This document shows positions 63,569-64,000 of a stretch of 64,000 nucleotides of DNA, piece after piece. Both the position numbers and the translations under genes were made by a program. The stretch lies in NCBI RefSeq assembly GCF_003626595.1, contig NZ_RBAK01000004.1, positions 62,001-126,000 of the forward strand, written 5' to 3'. Source of the stretch: Micromonospora endolithica (lineage in GTDB: Bacteria; Actinomycetota; Actinomycetes; Mycobacteriales; Micromonosporaceae). The notes under the pieces were generated by a model. It saw only the letters and a list, made by a program, of their open reading frames with translations. It did no database searches and was not told the DNA's origin. Within the stretch, counting starts at the first letter, position 1. Each line of letters opens with the position of its first letter.

Positions 63569-64000
63569 TCAGTCACCTGCTCTCAGCGCGCCGAGCACGG
63601 CCGTCACCTCGGGGCGTGAGACGGCCGGTCGCCGGACCGCGGCCGTGATGCGCCGGGTCAACGGCGGGTTCAGCGGCCGGGTCACCACCCGGTACCGCGG
63701 GTCCACTGCCAGCTTCGGCAGCATGGCGATCGAGCGGCCGTTCTCCACGTGCTGGAGCGCCAGCATGTAGTTGTTGAACCGACAGATCACCACGGGCTCG
63801 AAGCCGGCCTCCCGGCACAGCCGGGTGGACAGCTCGGACATGTACGAGCCGGCGACGTCGAAGGTCCAGCGCTGCTGCGCGCACGCCTTCAGGGCGACCG
63901 ACTCGGCGCTGGTCAGCGGATGCTCCGGGGGCAGCACGAGCACGACCGGATCGGTGGCGAGCGGCACCAGGTCGATCTCCGGCGAGAGCTCGGCGCCGGC
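63569..64000 (-). CDS. LysR-family regulator, C-terminal part (cut by window edge)
   Basis: The frame is open from the window edge to 63569 (144 codons including the stop). It shows the substrate-binding domain of LysR regulators: EIDLVPLATDPVVLVLPPEH, then FDVAGSYMSELSTRLCREAG and LQHVENGRSIAMLP. The N-terminal helix-turn-helix lies beyond the window. The target genes are not visible. Confidence 0.85.
   Translation of the reverse strand, partial: AGAELSPEIDLVPLATDPVVLVLPPEHPLTSAESVALKACAQQRWTFDVAGSYMSELSTRLCREAGFEPVVICRFNNYMLALQHVENGRSIAMLPKLAVDPRYRVVTRPLNPPLTRRITAAVRRPAVSRPEVTAVLGALRAGD

Noticed and set aside
1..64000. tRNA or rRNA genes
   Set aside because: No cloverleaf-like segment with a conserved T-loop and no rRNA stretch was recognised by eye; a tRNA scan would settle it.

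Overview
The window is very GC-rich, with actinomycete-style ribosome binding sites, GTG starts and stop-start overlaps (ATGA, GTGA). It also carries actinobacterial families: FxsA/HExxH peptides, choice-of-anchor M surface proteins with an anchored-repeat ABC transporter, and XRE/NB-ARC regulators. A member of the Micromonosporaceae or a close relative fits best, but this is inferred from gene content; no rRNA or other marker is present.

0-18.9 kb is accessory and partly degraded. It opens with two paralogous alpha/beta hydrolases (0.6-2.2 kb). A compact pair follows at 3.0-5.7 kb: a small helical protein with a glycine-spaced beta motif at its C-terminus, next to an NB-ARC/TPR protein with a matching motif at its N-terminus. 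This looks like an amyloid-signalling NLR immunity pair. Next come a FxsA-like peptide with an HExxH modification protein (5.9-7.9 kb) and a graveyard of serine recombinase, IS256, IS5 and IS3 remnants (8.5-16.2 kb). Small orphan genes are interspersed: a beta-propeller protein, TetR, DoxX, GNAT, and cREC- and DUF1963-like proteins, several with frameshifts.

18.9-33.4 kb holds a two-component system divergent from a MacB-like ABC exporter, an alcohol dehydrogenase/SRPBCC pair, an aldo/keto reductase, and a run of membrane proteins (TMEM175-like, DUF1345, potassium channel, formate/nitrite transporter).

33.6-50.0 kb is a coherent zinc-starvation island. Four similar Zur-box-like operators precede (1) rpmF-cobW-methyltransferase-ferredoxin-like, (2) a second CobW-like gene plus rpmE2, (3) a long operon with cysteine-free ribosomal proteins L28, L33 and S14, a WxL-like protein, its DUF916 partner, sortase/TM-anchored repeat proteins and a zinc-type ABC transporter, and (4) two more secreted repeat proteins. 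The logic is to release zinc from ribosomes by swapping in zinc-free paralogues, capture it at the envelope with repeat proteins, import it by ABC transport and distribute it by CobW GTPases.

50.4-64 kb has glucose-6-phosphate dehydrogenase, a four-gene operon of an MBL-fold protein and three alpha/beta hydrolases divergent from an XRE/NB-ARC/TPR regulator, a second ABC exporter divergent from a second two-component system, and the end of a LysR regulator cut by the window edge. Many long open frames opposite real genes are GC-driven shadows and are omitted.
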